A stretch of 64,000 nt of DNA, from contig NC_134025.1 of the NCBI RefSeq assembly GCF_964204645.1, positions 911,001 through 975,000 on the forward strand. The letters run 5' to 3'. This stretch comes from Tubulanus polymorphus. Taxonomy: Eukaryota > Nemertea > Palaeonemertea > Tubulaniformes > Tubulanidae. Below, piece by piece: positions 11,736 through 24,339 of the stretch. The notes beneath the pieces were generated by a model. That model had not been told where the DNA came from and did not search any database. It saw only the letters and a program-made list of their open reading frames with translations. The position numbers were made by a program, and so were the translations under genes. Positions within the stretch are counted from its first letter, which is position 1; every line of letters begins with the position of its first letter.

Positions 11736-12639
11736 TAAAAGGAAAATTGTTAAGTACATAACAATCGAGCAACTCAGTAATAGACATCGCTTTGATAAAG
11801 TAACTTCTGGTCCCTCGATTGGGATCTAGATTGCAGTAATTGTGTTCAGCGATTGAAATATGGTTGATAGAGCGTGGAATTGTTTCCATGTAGGCGAGCA
11901 ATGCATAAAACACACTCAGATTAAGGCTGTTGAGAGTGAATTATCAATAGATTTAAGAAATCTACGATGAAGTTGTTTCCAAGAGGTCGATCATTCATAT
12001 AGCAGTTAATCAGATCAGGTTCTCAGGTGCTTCCTTGGTCCCCAAAAACGGCATAAGTTGTATCAAAGTATGTGATATATTCTACTAATTTATTGCATGA
12101 AAAGAGGCTACTTGTAGTTTCTCAGCTACTTTGTAATTATTGTTGTGAAGAGGTCACAAAATCCAAACTAAAACCAGCATCATCAATAGATTTCTACTGA
12201 CTGAGATCCAGTCATACTGCTCATGTCGAACAGTTTGTTGTATTTTTGTGGTACCAGTTTTTTCACTTGATGCGAATGAACAAAATTCCCAAATTTTGAG
12301 TCCTTCAGTGCTGAAATTCCAATTTAATACAAATTTTCCTAATCTTAACTTTCCAAAAATTTTAACTTTTCCTATCCTATTTCTTGTCGAAAATTTCATT
12401 CCAGTTCTCAAAATTATTTGCGGTTTTTGAATATCTGCGGAATATGATAAATTATTTTCCTGGTTTCGTTTTTACTATTGGCCAAAATCAAATCTTATAT
12501 GAATTATTATCACTATAATTTGATTCTTTCACTGATTGATTAAAGGTCTTTTCGGGTTTGGTTCGATATTGTGATTGATCAAGGTGATCCATCTAAAACT
12601 ATTTCATCTGTATTAATTTTGAAATATTCATATCTGAAA

Positions 12640-13100
12640 ACAATTTCATTGATATTTCTAAACTAGTAATTCTAAAAAAATTCTAAAAACAATTTTACAC
12701 GTATCTTATTACTATTCTAGAACGATTTTAAATTATTTCAATTTTAATGTAACTATTTTATCTGAAATTTTATCTATGAAAGTAACTATTTTATATCTGA
12801 ATTTTAAAATACCTATGATATCTGAGAACTATTTTATTTGAATTTTAATCTATTAAAGAAACTATTTTATATCTGAATTTTTAAATACCTATGATATCTA
12901 AAAACTATTTTATCCGAATATCATACTATTTCATTTGTATATATTTTATCTCAAAGTATCTTTTTAAACTATTTTGTTTGTATGTATTTTAAAAGCTATT
13001 TAATTTGTATATGTTTTAAAAGCTATTTGATTTGTATATATTTAAAAACTATATAATTTGTATGTATTCTTTAAGAACAATGTTTTATTTGTATTTCAAT
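12640..13100. repeat. A/T-rich degenerate repeat (CTATTTTAT... units)
   Basis: Many imperfect copies of AAACTATTTTATCTGAATTT and of ATTTTGTTTGTATATATTTT-like phrases. The flanking sequence at 11740-12640 and 13100-14220 is also A/T-rich; I see no gene in it. Confidence 0.6.
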
Positions 13101-14231
13101 ACTTACTAAAAGATCAATTTTATGAAATATTCTATATTCGACTATCACTGTGTATATTCGAACCCCAGTGATTTCATGAGAATGGAATAACTGAAGGTCC
13201 AGGTTTTATCACCGAATACTCTTTGACACAATTACGTGGTCCACAACACAGATATAAATAGTGGTTATATAAAAGGCCCATGTTGTATATAGTGCACGCA
13301 TAAAGAGCTTTTACTCGTAGTTGATATAGGCTTAGTAAATGTGAAATGTGATTGAGAACTTTTTCTCATACTTTCTTTACCTTTTTTCTTATAGCTTTTT
13401 TCAATTTTCTATTAGCTACAGTAAATCCACTCATTTTTAGTCGGTGTTTCACTATCATGGAATGCGATAAGTAAAAAAAAAACAGTCCAAGGGTATTTTT
13501 CATATGATATTTTCAGCGTCTTGACGTATGAAATTGACATAGATTATTGAAGCGTAGATTCAGAAAATCACTACTAGGTGGCGTGTCAGATTATTAGTTC
13601 AATGACATCAGATGAATATGATAATACAACCACTTGTAGTACAAACAGTAACAACAAACTTTATTTTCCTGCACAATATACAAATAGTAGTAAAGTCCAA
13701 TACTATCTTTGAATTTCCTCTAGCCTAAAGGCTAGCGGTCATATTATTATTTTTATTGGACGTCATCTCGGCTTTTTCAAAACTCGTCTTTGAACGTAAT
13801 GATAATCTATAGTGTTTTTGGAATTTATATAAATCCACGCAAATTTGATATCATCATAACAAAATATGTCGCTGAAAACATCATATAAAAATACAATCGG
13901 ATTTTTTTATTTTATTTATTTCGTTCCATACAAAACCGTACTCAGTTCCACAGTTTGATTTGGATGCAAGAATTTAAATACATACAATTGCACAACTGTT
14001 AAACTGGGATTTGTTAAATTGCGAGCATGACGTTTATAATTAATCACTAGTGTGTTTCAAGTTAGGCTTAGTTTAGATTAGTTGGTTTTTGTTTAGTCAT
14101 TTTATTTATTTTCGCTGTTTTAAATTTAATTCGTTCCAGTTGATTTAACTCTAGTTTAGTTTAAGTTTAAGTTCGTTTAGGTCAAGTTGATTAAGTCGTA
14201 ACTATTGATGTTAACTTAAAGTACGTATAAA

Positions 14232-14850
14232 CCTCTGATAAACTGAGGGTGAATTTATCTTGTGATAAGTTACGCTCAGGTTATTAATCAATAATCCCAT
14301 TTAAGATCTCATTATTTTTTGCAGTTCAGAGATTTTCACTGAATAAAATAGTAACATCTTAGAATGTGATGAACTGAGGGTAAATTCATCATTGATGAAA
14401 CTACTCTCAGGATCATCATTAAAACAATGAATGAACTGAGGGTAAATTCATCATTGTTGAAATCACTCTCAGGATCATCATTGAAACAATGAATGAACTG
14501 AGGGTAAATTCATCATTGTTGAAATTACTCTCAGGATCATTATTGAAACAATGAATGAACTGAGGGTAAATTCATCATTGTTGAAATCACTCTCAGGATC
14601 ATCATTAAAACAATGAATGAACTGAGGGTAAATTCATCATTGTTGAAATTACTCTCAGGATCATCATTAAAACAATGAATAAACTGAGGGTAAATTCATC
14701 ATTGATGAAATTACTCTCAGGATCATTATTGAAACAATGAATGAACTGAGGGTAAATTCATCATTGTTGAAATTACTCTCAGGATCATCATTAAAACAAT
14801 GAATGAACTGAGGGTAAATTCATCATTGTTGAAATTACTCTCAGTTCATT
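14232..14850. repeat. ~62-bp hairpin satellite, ~10 units
   Basis: Each unit carries CTGAGGGTAAATTCATCATT followed by GTTGAAATTACTCTCAG, then a linker GATCATCATTAAAACAATGAATGAA-type sequence. The two halves pair to form a 15-18-bp imperfect stem (one wobble, one mismatch) with a small loop. The first unit (14236-14279) is diverged but keeps the same fold, and a half unit lies at 14992-15004. No reading frame is kept. Confidence 0.9.
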
Positions 14851-14859
14851 GAAAATATT

Positions 14860-15820
14860 TTAGTGTTAACAGCAGTTTTGATTACTCCCTTGTTTTCTTG
14901 TTATTGATAATTACATCAGAAGTTATAGAATAGATGATTTAATTTTTATTGTTCGATGAACTTGCAGTTAATTAGATTAATTAATAATAAAATTACTCTC
15001 AGGTCATTGAACCATAATCTTTTTAACGTTATCTTAATTAAGGATCTAGGGTTTTTATACTAAAATAAGATTGTTATTTTACTTTTTCTTAGGTTTACTG
15101 TTAGGGAATTTTTCTTTTCTTTTTTTTAGTTTTTAGACTTTTCATTTTTTGGGTTTTTTCTAGATTCTAATTTTTTTCCAACACTTGGGACCTAAGTGTG
15201 TTCACTTTTCATCCGTCATTTTTCTGTTTTGAAAACTTTTCAATGGATTGTCTTGAGATTTGGTTTATGCACATATCTACCCTAGATTCATCTGCAGCCC
15301 AAAAACTGACAGAGAATCAAGATAGCTGACTGGTGGTCATTTTCATTGGCCAAAATGAGCACTTTTACAGATTTGAAGTGTTTTCAAGGGAAGTTTTGAA
15401 GATGTCTTCAACAATTGATGTTAAATATGGATACGTATGCCCCCAGGGCCCATCATCATTAGAATTATTGGGTTGTTGACATTTGATAAGCGTAAGCCAT
15501 TGTTATAGGACACCACTTACATGGAATCAGGCTTACACCATTTTCTGTTCTTCATCTTCATCAGGGGAATTGAACTATAGACAATATTTCTCATTAGTTT
15601 TGGTACCTATGCATTTTAATGCAATCAATTGCAAATTTTTAGCATTGGTTTTTGTTATGTTTACCAGGGGCATAAAATATTGAAATTGTCCGATTGTCAA
15701 GCAATTTCACCGAGTGGGCAAGGTGTCCGTGCACCTCTAGTTTTTCTCTTTTTTTCACTGCTTTCAAGGTTCTCGTACACATTTCATATTTACATGCAGC
15801 TTTTTCATTCAATATATATC
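14860..15820. other. no gene seen
   Basis: T-rich and otherwise unique-looking sequence. Short open frames at 15483-15961 run into the fold-back element and show no recognisable protein. Confidence 0.4.
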
Positions 15821-15825
15821 AATAT

Positions 15826-16158
15826 CATCCTCACTTGCCAGGTTTTAATTGTCGTCTGCCGAAGCTCATGCCAACATAAACCCCGGCTGCCAACTCTTCA
15901 TTGGTCTCTTACGTTGCTCAAGATTTCTTTGGTAGACAGGTTACCACTGAGCGGCCACTAGTCTTTATATCTATGTTTCGCCGGCAGATTCGCTACACAT
16001 CTGATTGACTAGATAAAAAGACTGGTGGCCGCTTAGCAGCAACCTGTCGACCCGAGATATCTTGGACAATGTAAGAGACCAATGTAGGGTTTGTGACCAG
16101 GGTTTATGTAAGCGTGAGTGCCGGTGGGCGGCAATAAAACCCTGGTGATTGAGGATGT
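15826..16158. mobile_element. long fold-back element with ~130-bp arms
   Basis: Left arm 15826-15966 and right arm about 16015-16158 are imperfect reverse complements. Matching blocks include CATTGGTCTCTTACGTTG with its partner CAATGTAAGAGACCAATG, and AGCGGCCACTAGTCTTTAT with its partner AAAAAGACTGGTGGCCGCT. The central spacer is about 50 bp. There is no coding capacity, consistent with a MITE or other fold-back transposon. Confidence 0.75.
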
Positions 16159-16359
16159 ACATATCAACACACAAAAGCCCAATATAATAGGCAGCATTAT
16201 TATTGTGAGGTGAACCTGGCCTAATATACCGCGCGGTAAAAACCACTCTTTCTGTGGTTGTGTAGTACCAGTAATTGATGATCATCGAGTGAGTGATTGG
16301 CCTGGCCCAGTTATTCCATTCCGAAATCACTTGGGTTCCGATTATGATTGACAAAGTAT

Positions 16360-17210
16360 TTCATCAAATTGATCGACACATTTTATCAGTACTTGTACAA
16401 ATTGTAAATATATAAATAGCTTTTTATTTATATATATTATATTTCTTTTTTGATTTTTTTATTGATTTTGATTTCTACTTTAAATATTTTTAGATATCTT
16501 TTTAACTTAAGATTTTAATGATTATTTAAACATTTCAAATATTATCTTAAAACTTTTTAATTTTCTAAACTTCATAATACCTATACATCAAATCAAACTA
16601 TTTTAGATTTAATTGATAATTAATATTTTTAATTCTATTGAATGATTTTGATATTCAAAACAACAGAATGAATGCATTCAATCTTAGTTCGATACTGATA
16701 TTGATACTGATTATTGTTTTAACGACATTTTAACCTATAAGTTTGGAGCATTGATATTATTTCATTGCATTAGTCCTGCCTCCTTATTTATGGCTGATGG
16801 TTGATTTCAGATTTACAGCTTCTGATAATAATAATATTAATTCAATGCTACGTTCTGTTTTGTTGGTTATATTTCATACGAACGTTTTTAAGGATGACTT
16901 ATTGTCGAATTGATATTTGGTAGTGCAGAGGTTGAAATAATTAGGCCTACAGGTATATAATTATATAGAATTATCTGAAAAACCTAACATATAAGTAGTA
17001 TTGCTAGTGTCCCTCTATTTTCAAGTTGTCCTGTGGTACGACTTTAAACTGCCTCTTTTAAACAATACGTTTTATCCATACATTTTATCAGTGATTTTTA
17101 TCTATTTGTCCTGTGGTACGACGTTAAACTGCCTCTTTTTAACCATTTTTTTATTGTTTTTACCCATATGTTTTATTGTTTTTATCATATGTTTTATCGT
17201 TTTTATCACC
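16360..17210. other. no gene seen, A/T-rich
   Basis: Very A/T-rich; the phrase AACAGAATGAATGCATTCAATCTT (16661-16684) is repeated at 17855-17878, so the intervening arrays sit between two copies of one sequence. Confidence 0.4.
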
Positions 17211-17570
17211 CCTTCTTTTTCTACCTTTCTCTATTCTTTCCCTCCCTGTCTCTATCCTTTCACTCTCTGTCTCTATCCTTTCCCTCTCTGTCTCTATCCT
17301 TTCCCTCCCTGTCTCTATCCTTTCACTCTCTCTATCCTTTCCCCCTCTTTCTCTAACCCACTAACTCTCTTCCTCTTTCTCTAACCCACTAACTCTCTCC
17401 CTCTTTCTCTAACCCACTAACTTTCTCTTCCTCTTTCTCTAACCCACTAACTCTCTCCTCTCTCTCCTTTCTTCCTCTCACCCCTCTCCTTCATCCTTCC
17501 TCCTCTCTCCCTCCTCTCTCTCTCCTCACTCTCCTATCTCTCTCTTTCTCTTTCTTTCTCTCTATCTTGT
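17210..17570. repeat. pyrimidine-rich (CT) tandem repeats
   Basis: Units such as CTCTGTCTCTATCCTTTCCC (about 22 bp) and CTAACCCACTAACTCTCTTCC are arrayed, followed by plain CT microsatellite. The plus strand is almost purely pyrimidine for about 350 nt, a candidate for triplex (H-DNA) structure. Confidence 0.85.
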
Positions 17571-17790
17571 AAATATTGTAAATTTGTAAATAGTAGTTTT
17601 TATTTCTCTTGTAAATATTGTAAATTTGTAAATAGTAGTTTTCATTTCTCTTGTAAATATTGTAAATTTGTAAATATTAGTTTTTATTTCTCTTGTAAAT
17701 ATTGTAAATTTGTAAATAGTAGTTTTTATTTCTCTTTTTAACTTTCTTGTAAATATTGTAAATTTGTAGATAGTAGTTTGTTTTATTTAC
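17570..17790. repeat. ~44-bp tandem repeat, five copies
   Basis: Unit TTGTAAATATTGTAAATTTG plus TAAATAGTAGTTTTTATTTCTC, nearly identical between copies except the last, which is interrupted by TTTTTAACTT. Confidence 0.85.
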
Positions 17791-18139
17791 TTTTTTAGAG
17801 CCAATTTTAATAGGCCTATACGTAATTTTCATCAGATCTCACTTTATTCAATACAACAGAATGAATGCATTCAATCTTGGTTTCAAACTATTACTTTTCA
17901 CTTTTCACATACATTCGTAGCATTGATTCGTACCATTACATTAGATAAGTCCCTCCTCCTTTTGAATTAATATTTGAAATAAGATTCTAGTTAAGCATAT
18001 AGTAATAAGCGTTTTACATCAAAGACATTTTGTCGCAGGCTGAAGAGCATTTTATATCATATGTTAAGAAACAAGGATTGGAGCAACGATGCTTCCTGTG
18101 ATCTCTGATCTGTTAGCTCACAAGTGCATTTAACCATCA

Positions 18140-19325
18140 CTTGTTTGTGATTGAGTGTACTTTCCCCTCACTGGTTGCATTTCACTTCATTGGTTGCAGC
18201 TATGAACAATCATCTCATTGACTGTGCATACTTCCCCTCACTGCTTGGCACTCCATTGGTTGCAGCTATGAACAATCATCTCATTGACTGTGCATACTTC
18301 CCCCTCACTGGTTGCATTTCACTTCATTGATTGCAGCTATGAACAATCATCCCATTGATTGTGCACTGGTTTGTAATATAATTTCCCCTCACTGGTCGCT
18401 GTTCACTTGATTGATTTCAGCTGTGAACAATCATCTCACTGATTGTGCATACTTTCCCCTCACTGGTTGCAGTTCACTTGATTGGTTGCAGCTATGAACA
18501 ATCATCTCATTAATTGTGCATACTTCCCCCTTACTGGTTGTAACTTCATTGGTTGCAGCTATGAACAATCATCTTAATGATTGAGCTAATTTACCCTTAC
18601 TGGTTTAAAATATAATTTCTCCTTACTGGTTGCAGTTCACTCCATTGGTTGCAGCTATGAACAATCATCTCATCGATTGTGCATACTTCCCCTCACTGGT
18701 TGTTACTTCATTGGTTGCAGCTATGAACAATCATCTCATTGATTGTGCAGACTTCCCCTCACTGGTTGTTACTTCATTGGTTGCAGCTATGAACAATCAT
18801 CTCATTGATTGTGCTTACTTTCCCCTCATTGGTTGCAGTTCACTCCATTGGTTGCAGCTATGAACAATCATCTCATTGATTGTGCATACTTCCCCTCACT
18901 GGTTGGTACTTCATTGGTTGCAGCTATGAACAATCATCTCATTGATTGTGCTTACTTTCCCCTCATTGGTTGCAGTTCACTCCATTGGTTGCAGCTATGA
19001 ACAATCATCTCATTGATTGTGCATACTTCCCCTCACTGGTTGGTACTTCATTGGTTGCAGCTATGAACAATCATCTCATTGATTGTGCATATTTCCCCTC
19101 ACTGGTTGGTACTTCATTGGTTGCAGCTATGAACAATCATCTCATTGATTGTGCTTACTTTCCCCTCACTGGTTGGTACTTCATTGGTTGCAGCTATGAA
19201 CAATCATCTCATTGATTGTGCATACTTTCTCCTCACTGGTTGCAGTTCACTCCATTGGTTGCAGCTATGAAAAATCATCTCATTGATTGTGCATACTTCC
19301 TCTCACTGGTTTGCAGTTTGCAGCT
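18140..19325. repeat. 66-70-bp satellite, ~16 copies
   Basis: Unit contains GGTTGCAGCTATGAACAATC, ATCTCATTGATTGTGCATAC, then TTCCCCTCACTGGTTG. The core ACAATCA-tctcat-TGATTGT is a perfect 7-bp hairpin. Because 66 is a multiple of three, short open frames (18630-19215) read a 22-residue repeat, but copies with 69-71 bp break the frame, so I do not call it coding. Confidence 0.9.
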
Positions 19326-19329
19326 TTGG

Positions 19330-20760
19330 TTTGATGATGATAAATGCTGGTTTTATCATTGGCTCTATGCGAACAGTTATCAAAATGTTTGAAGCCTTTG
19401 CCAGACATCTTGGGGTTTCGATTGAAATACAGTTTTGTCTCCTCCAGCAAAAGACGTCTTAGATAGGTGTATCGCTACATTTCCTGCAAGACTCCTCTCT
19501 CTCCTCTCTCTCCTCTCTCATCACGAAATAAGTAAGACACAGTTGACTGCTGAATCAATTGATAGTAGCGAACGTTTAGTGTTCAGACACAATGAAAGTG
19601 TGTAAATTACTGCTAAATCAATTGGTGGTGATAAAAGTTAAGCGCTACAAAACACTGAAAGTGGGTGTCTTGAAACAATGATACATGTAATGAAACATTG
19701 ATAGATGTACTGATCTTGTGGTTTGTTCTACCTCCTTCCTCTGCTGCGAGGTGATAAGTCATGTCATTTTTATATACAATATCAAAATCATAGACAATTA
19801 AAATCTTGTGGTGGCATGGCTTCTGCTTTTGTTCTCTATAACTCCAGGTAATGGCCTTGCTATGACATCAAACGAGTATCAACTAAAGAAGATACTCCTT
19901 TCTTCTCCTTTAAAAACGGCAAATACTGTTGTTTGCTACTATGGCAAATACTGTTGTTTGCTACTGCATGTTGCTCATTCCACTCTGTTTAAGGGGTGAT
20001 ATTGAGTTTTGGAGTCTCATCTCCTTCCCTTGCCTTCTTGAATTGTCAAATAGATGTGACTTACAATACTGATTACCACCTTCTTTTAAAACTACATGTT
20101 GCTGATGCTTGCTATCATTCAACTCTGTTTTGGTTTTGATATTGAGTTTAAAACGTTGTGTTAGGTGTACATGCCTCCTCTCTCTCCTCTCTCATCAACA
20201 ATTAAATAGACACTCATTGTTTGAATACCTTTAGTTTTTTGCTGTGGTTTCCTCAATAGAAAAGTTTGAAATTGCTCATTGGTTGCGGCGCATTTCAAAC
20301 TATGATAAAGGGGAAATGTTTAAAACACTGAAAGTTGGTAAATTACTGTTGAATGAGTTGATAGTGATGAAAATTAAGTGTTAAAAACATCGTAAGTGGG
20401 TAAATTATTGCTAAATCAATATCTCTTCTTGCCTTCTTCAAATGTCAAAAAGAAATGACATTTACTGAATTTTCAGTGACTTACAACATTTATTGCTGCT
20501 TTATTCAAATACTGTTCATTGCTGACTGCGTGATGATTATTACCCTCTGTCTTAGGGGTGATAATGAGAGTTGTATTTCTGTCCCTTACCTTCTTGAATT
20601 ATTACATTAAACATTATTACATTATTACGTTATTAGATTACACATTATGAACATCTAAAAAACTCGCAAGTTCCTTCTCCATGTTTAATCATTGCACTCT
20701 GTTTAGGGGTGATATTGAATGACTTGATGTAGTTGTTTTGCTGTGGTTTCCAGAATAGGA
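19330..20760. other. degenerate precursor-like sequence of the flanking satellites
   Basis: Scattered single diverged pieces of the neighbouring satellite families occur here: GGGGTGATATTGAG, AAACACTGAAAGTGGG, ACTGCTAAATCAATTGGTGG, CTTGAATTGTCAAA. No gene is seen. The arrays may have grown from such sequence. Confidence 0.5.
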
Positions 20761-21975
20761 TTGATTGAAATTCCTCGTTTAGTGTTCAAAAACACTGAAA
20801 TTGGGTTAATTACTACGCAATCATTTGGTGGTGATGAAAGATAAGTGTTACAAAACACTGGATGAATTACTGCTAAATCATTTGGTGGTGATGAAAGTTA
20901 AGTGTTACAAAACACTGAGGGTGAATTACTGCTAAATCATTTGGTGGTGATGAAAGTTAAGTGTTACAAAACACTGAGGGTGAATTACTGCTAAGTCATT
21001 TGGTGGTGATGAATGTTTTAGTGTTACAAAACACTGGATGAATTACTGCTAAATCAATTGGGGGTGATGAAAGTTAAGTGTTACAAAACACTGAGGGTGA
21101 ATTACTGCTAAATCAATTGGTGGTGATGAATGTTAAGTGTTACAAAACACTGAGGGTGAATTACTGCTTAGTCATTTGGTGGTGATGAAAGTTAAGTGTT
21201 ACAAAACACTGAGGGTGAATTACTGCTAAATCATTTGGTGGTGATGAAAGTTAAGTGTTACAAAACACTGAGGGTGAATTACTGCTAAGTCATTTGGTGG
21301 TGATGAAAGTTAAGTGTTACAAAACACTGAGGGTGAATTACTGCTAAATCAATTGGCGGTGATGAATGTTAAGTGTTACAAAACACTGAGGGTGAATTAC
21401 TGCTAAGTCATTTGGTGGTGATGAAAGTTAAGTGTTACAAAACACTGAGGGTGAATTACTGCTAAGTCATTTGGTGGTGATGAATGTTAAGTGTTACAAA
21501 ACACTGGATGAATTACTGCTAAATCATTTGGTGGTGATGAAAGTTAAGTGTTACAAAACACTGAGGGTGAATTACTGCTAAGTCATTTGGTGGTGATGAA
21601 AGTTAAGTGTTACAAAACACTGAGGGTGAATTACTGCTAAATCAATTGGCGGTGATGAATGTTAAGTGTTACAAAACACTGAGGGTGAATTACTGCTAAG
21701 TCATTTGGTGGTGATGAATGTTAAGTGTTACAAAACACTGGATGAATTACTGCTAAATCAATTGGCGGTGACGAAAGTTAAAAGTTACAAAACACTGGAT
21801 GAATTACTGCTAAATCATTTGGTGGTGATAAGAGTTAAGTGTTACAAAACACTGAGGGTGAATTACTGCTAAATCAATTGGTGGTGCTGAAAGTTAAGTG
21901 TTACAAAACACTGAGGGTGAATTACTGCTAAATCATTTGGTGGTGATGAAAGCTAAGTGTTACAAACACTGATAC
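20760..21975. repeat. satellite A, 59-bp unit, left array (~20 copies)
   Basis: Unit GTGTTACAAAACACTGAGGG, TGAATTACTGCTAAATCATT, TGGTGGTGATGAAAGTTAA. A short variant replaces ACTGAGGGTGAATT by ACTGGATGAATT. The core AGTGTT-acaa-AACACT is a perfect hairpin. The last part (about 21540-21870) is almost identical to 27300-27700 in the right array, including the rare variants CGGTGACGAAAGTTAAAAG and GGTGATAAGAGTTAAG. Confidence 0.9.
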
Positions 21976-23000
21976 ACTCTGTATTGGGGTGATATTGAGC
22001 GCAGGAGTCTCCTCCTTCCTTCTTCAACTGTCATGTAGAAACGTGACAAACAAACTGAATTGTCAGTGTGTTACAACACTGATGACCTCCTTTAATACTG
22101 CTGCTTGCTGCTGGGTGTTAATTCTTACCTCCTTCCCTTAACATCTTGAATTATTACATTAAACATTATTACAATAAAAATTATTACATTAAACATTGTA
22201 ACATCATGAATCATCCTTAAATACTGCTGCTTGCTGCTGGCTCTGCGTTGGGGTGATATTGAGTGCAGGAGTCTTCTCCTTCCTTCTTCAACTGTCATGT
22301 AGAAACGTGACAAACAAACTGAATTGTCAGTGTGTTACAACACTGATGGCCTCCTTTAATACTGCTGCTTGCTGCTGGGTGTTAATTCTTACCTCCTTCC
22401 CTTAACATCTTGAATTATTACATTAAACATTATTACAATTAAAATTATTACATTAAACATTATAACATCATGAATCATCCTCCTTAAATACTGCTGCTTG
22501 CTGCTTGCTGCTCTGTTTTGGGGTGATATTGAGTGCAGGAGTCTTCTCCTTCCTTCTTCAACTGTCATGTAGAAACGTGGACAAACAAACTGAATTGTCA
22601 GTGTGTTACAACACTGATGACCTCCTTTAATACTGCTGCTTGCTGCTGGGTGTTAATTGATACACTCTGTTTTGGGGTGATATTGAGTGCAGGAGTCTCC
22701 TCCTTCCTTCAACTGTCATGTAGAAACGTGACAAACAAACTGAATTGTCAGTGTGTTACAACACTGATAACCTCCTCTAATACTGCTGCTTGCTGCTGGA
22801 TGTTAATTAATACACTCTGTTTTGGGGTGATATTGAGTGCAGGAGTCTCCTCCTTCCTTCTTCAACTGTCATGTAGAAACGTGACAAACAAACTGAATTG
22901 TCAGTGTGTTACAACACTGATAACCTCCTTTAATACTGCTGCTTGCTGCTGGGTGTTAATTAATACACTCTGTTATGGGGTGATATTGAGTTTTGGCGAG
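21975..23000. repeat. satellite B, ~150-bp unit, left block
   Basis: Unit contains CTGTCATGTAGAAACGTGAC, AAACTGAATTGTCAGTGTGT, TACAACACTGATGACCTCC, TACTGCTGCTTGCTGCTGGG and GGGGTGATATTGAGTGCAGG. The core TCAGTGT-gttaca-ACACTGA is a perfect 7-bp hairpin. Some units instead carry an A/T-rich insert (TTATTACATTAAACATTATT). An open frame at 22533-23033 reads three units; see the findings. Confidence 0.9.
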
Positions 23001-24245
23001 TTTTGCTTCCTGAACGTCCTAATTACGACTTAACGTTTTAAATGTATAGATATTCAAAACAGCTATCCATCGATAGCTTTGTGGTGGTTGAATCATTGAA
23101 ATGTCGCTGGTGTTAGTTATTTGTATATATTGTAATATATGTCAGTGAAATGGGATTGATTATGTTCCCTGATCATCCTTATTGCGACTTAACGTTTTAA
23201 ATGTATAAATATTCAATACAGCTATCCATTGATAGCTTTGTGGTGGTTGAATCATTGAAATGTCACTGGTGTTGGTTCATTGTATATATTGTAATATATG
23301 ATGGTGAAATGGGATTGATCATGTTTTGTGATCATCCTTATTGCGACTTAACGTTTTAAATGTATAAATATTCAATACAGCTATCCATCGATAGCTTTGT
23401 GGTGGTTGAATCATTGAAATGTCGCTGGTGTTGGTTCTGTGTATATATTGTAATATATATCAGTGAAATGGGATTGATCATGTTTTGTGATCATCCTTAT
23501 TGCGACTTTACGTTTTAAGTATATAAATATTTAAAACAGCTATCCATCGATAGCTTTGTGGTGGTTGAATCTTTGAAATATCGCTGGTGTTGGTTCATTG
23601 TATATATTGTAATATATGATGGTGAAATGGGATTGATCATGTTTTGTGATCATCCTTATTGCGACTTAACGTTTTAAATGTATAAATATTCAATACAGCT
23701 ATCCATCGATAGCTTTGTGGTGGTTGAATCATTGAAATGTCGCTGGTGTTGGTTCTGTGTATATATTGTAATATATATCAGTGAAATGGGATTGATCATG
23801 TTTTGTGATCATCCTTATTGCGACTTTACGTTTTAAGTATATAAATATTTAAAACAGCTATCCATCGATAGCTTTGTGGTGGTTGAATCATTGAAATGTC
23901 GCTGGTGTTGGTTCATTGTATATATTGTAATATATGATGGTGAAATGGGATTGATCATGTTTTGTGATCATCCTTATTGCGACTTAACGTTTTAAATGTA
24001 TAAATATTCAAAACAGCTATCCATCGATAGCTTTGTGGTGGTTGAATCATTGAAATATCGCTGGTGTTGGTTCATTGTATATATTGTAATATATGATGGT
24101 GAAATGGGATTGATCATGTTTTGTGATCATCCTTATTGCGACTTAACGTTTTAAATGTATAAATATTCAAAACAGCTATCCATCGATAGCTTTGTGGTGG
24201 TTGAATCATTGAAATATCGCTGGTGTTGGTTCTGTGTATATATTG
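23000..24245. repeat. satellite C, ~159-bp unit, left block (~8 copies)
   Basis: Unit contains TTATTGCGACTTAACGTTTT, AAATGTATAAATATTCAA, the hairpin GCTATC-catc-GATAGC, TTTGTGGTGGTTGAATCATT and GTATATATTGTAATATATG. Subtypes (TTCATTGTA versus TTCTGTGTA; TTAAGTATATAAATATTTAAA) alternate, so the array has some higher-order structure. Confidence 0.9.
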
Positions 24246-24339
24246 TATCAGCAAATTATTATCATATTACTGATTTTAAAAGTGTTATACTCAAATATGC
24301 TATTGTTTGATAGCTTCACTTTGGTTCCTTGCATCTGAA

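Noticed and set aside
17001-17384. Phe/Ser/Leu-rich frames
   Set aside because: Products of the pyrimidine-rich array in several frames.
18630-19215. Open frames with a 22-residue repeat (VAAMNNHLIDCAYFP)
   Set aside because: They arise from the 66-bp satellite; neighbouring copies of 69-71 bp break the frame and no splice or start context is present.
21666-21872. 68-residue frame repeated identically at 27496-27702
   Set aside because: Both lie in the 59-bp A satellite; identity reflects array duplication, not protein conservation.
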